NCBI GenBank assembly: GCA_964575715.1
Contig: CAZNSG010000247.1
Coordinates: 1-14,057, forward strand
From: PNAI01 sp964575715
GTDB taxonomy: Bacteria; Pseudomonadota; Alphaproteobacteria; Rhizobiales; Xanthobacteraceae
Direction: 5' to 3'
DNA: 14,057 nucleotides
The notes under the pieces are model-generated. The model saw nothing but the letters and a program-made list of their open reading frames with translations, was not told the origin of the DNA and did not search any database. Each line of letters opens with the position of its first letter. The first letter of the stretch is position 1. Below are positions 13,475 to 14,057 of the stretch, piece by piece. The position numbers and the translations under genes were made by a program.

Positions 13475-14057
13475 ATGCGTTTGTTGTTGCTCAAAGCCGC
13501 CGCCGTGCTGCTAGCGCTCACAACCAGTGCCGCGGCCCAGGATTATCCCAACCGGCCGGTGCGGCTGATCATCCCGTTCCCGCCCGGCGGCAGCAACGAC
13601 GTGGTGGGGCGCATGATCGCCACCCAGCTTGGTGAAAAACTGGGCAAGCAGGTGATCGTCGATAACCGCGCCGGCGCCGGCGGCGTCATCGGCACGGAAG
13701 TCGCGTCCAACGCGCCGCCCGACGGATATACGCTCCTGGTCATCTCGATCGCGCACGCGGTCAATCCATGGCTCTACAAGCTCACCTACGATCCGATCAA
13801 ATCCTTCACGCCGGTCGGCATCCTTGCCTCCGGGCCGAATGTGCTGGTGGTCAATCCGGAGCTTCCGGTGAAATCGGTGAAGGAATTGATCGAGCTGGCC
13901 AAAAAAGATCCCGGCAAGTTGCAATATGCCTCCGCTGGCGTCGGCAGCTTCCAGCATCTCGGCGGCGAGCTGTTCAAGCTCGAGGCCGGCGTCGATATTC
14001 TGCATGTGCCGTTCAAGGGCGGCGGACCGGCGATGATCGACGTCATCGGCGGCCATT
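13475..14057 (+). CDS. Bug/TctC-family substrate-binding protein (5' part)
   Basis: An open frame runs from ATG 13475 to the window edge, 194 codons of a family usually near 320 residues. It begins with a Sec signal peptide (MRLLLLKAAAVLLAL, cleavage likely after SAAAQ, about residue 22). The Bug signature follows: YPNRPVRLIIPFPPGGSND, then VIVDNRAGAGGVIG, a PPDGYTLLV segment and, near the end, VGSFQHLGGELFK and HVPFKGGGPAMIDVIGG. These periplasmic proteins bind carboxylates for tripartite tricarboxylate transporters, and some bind aromatic acids such as terephthalate. AGGAGG eight bases upstream (13461-13466) fixes the start. No membrane subunits are visible, so it may be an orphan binding protein, as Bug proteins often are. 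The ligand is unknown, though an aromatic acid fits the neighbours. Confidence 0.92.
   Translation, partial: MRLLLLKAAAVLLALTTSAAAQDYPNRPVRLIIPFPPGGSNDVVGRMIATQLGEKLGKQVIVDNRAGAGGVIGTEVASNAPPDGYTLLVISIAHAVNPWLYKLTYDPIKSFTPVGILASGPNVLVVNPELPVKSVKELIELAKKDPGKLQYASAGVGSFQHLGGELFKLEAGVDILHVPFKGGGPAMIDVIGGH

Overview
The window looks like chromosomal DNA from a high-GC alphaproteobacterium of the Hyphomicrobiales, in the Bradyrhizobium / Xanthobacteraceae neighbourhood. This rests on the GC-rich coding style, GTG starts with strong Shine-Dalgarno (SD) sites, and several intergenic palindromic repeats of kinds I associate with that group: the GTGGGTACCGG hairpin element, the CCTCCCCC hairpins, the GTAGGGTGGGCAA element and the GTCATGnCCGnGCTTGTC element. 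A Bug-type tricarboxylate-transporter binding protein fits as well. The genus is an inference.

Layout. 1-570: a possible C-terminal scrap of an upstream gene, then three copies of one hairpin repeat. 571-2039 (+): a bicupin protein and a GlcG/HbpS-family protein, separated by a double-hairpin repeat. 2204-4249 (-): an operon of a fumarylacetoacetate-hydrolase (FAH) family enzyme followed by a 4,5-dihydroxyphthalate-decarboxylase-like protein. 4548-5495 (+): a two-domain extradiol dioxygenase. 5602-6621 (-): an ACMSD-type amidohydrolase with an altered metal motif. 6882-8441 (+): a lipoprotein of no family I recognise. 8491-8939: a large nested inverted repeat. 8942-9907 (-): a second extradiol-dioxygenase-like protein with a complete H-H-E triad. 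10201-12260 (+): an operon of a small Rieske protein, an overlapping Ala/Lys-rich unknown protein and a second amidohydrolase. 12388-13176 (-): a class II aldolase/adducin-family protein. 13475-end (+): the first 194 codons of a Bug/TctC-like binding protein, open at the window edge.

Taken together this reads as an accessory catabolic region for an aromatic (probably carboxylated) compound. A binding protein would feed uptake, decarboxylase-type enzymes would trim the ring acid, extradiol and cupin dioxygenases would open the ring, and FAH-family and amidohydrolase enzymes would process the ring-cleavage products. The substrate cannot be read from the sequence, and no regulator, ring-hydroxylating oxygenase large subunit or transporter membrane subunit lies in the window. 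Genes sit in short, alternately oriented units, and most gaps between units carry palindromic repeats that may end transcription.

The parts least explained by known systems are the Rieske / Ala-Lys-rich / amidohydrolase operon, the orphan lipoprotein, and two overlapping inverted repeats (6711-6750) in the divergent control region before it.
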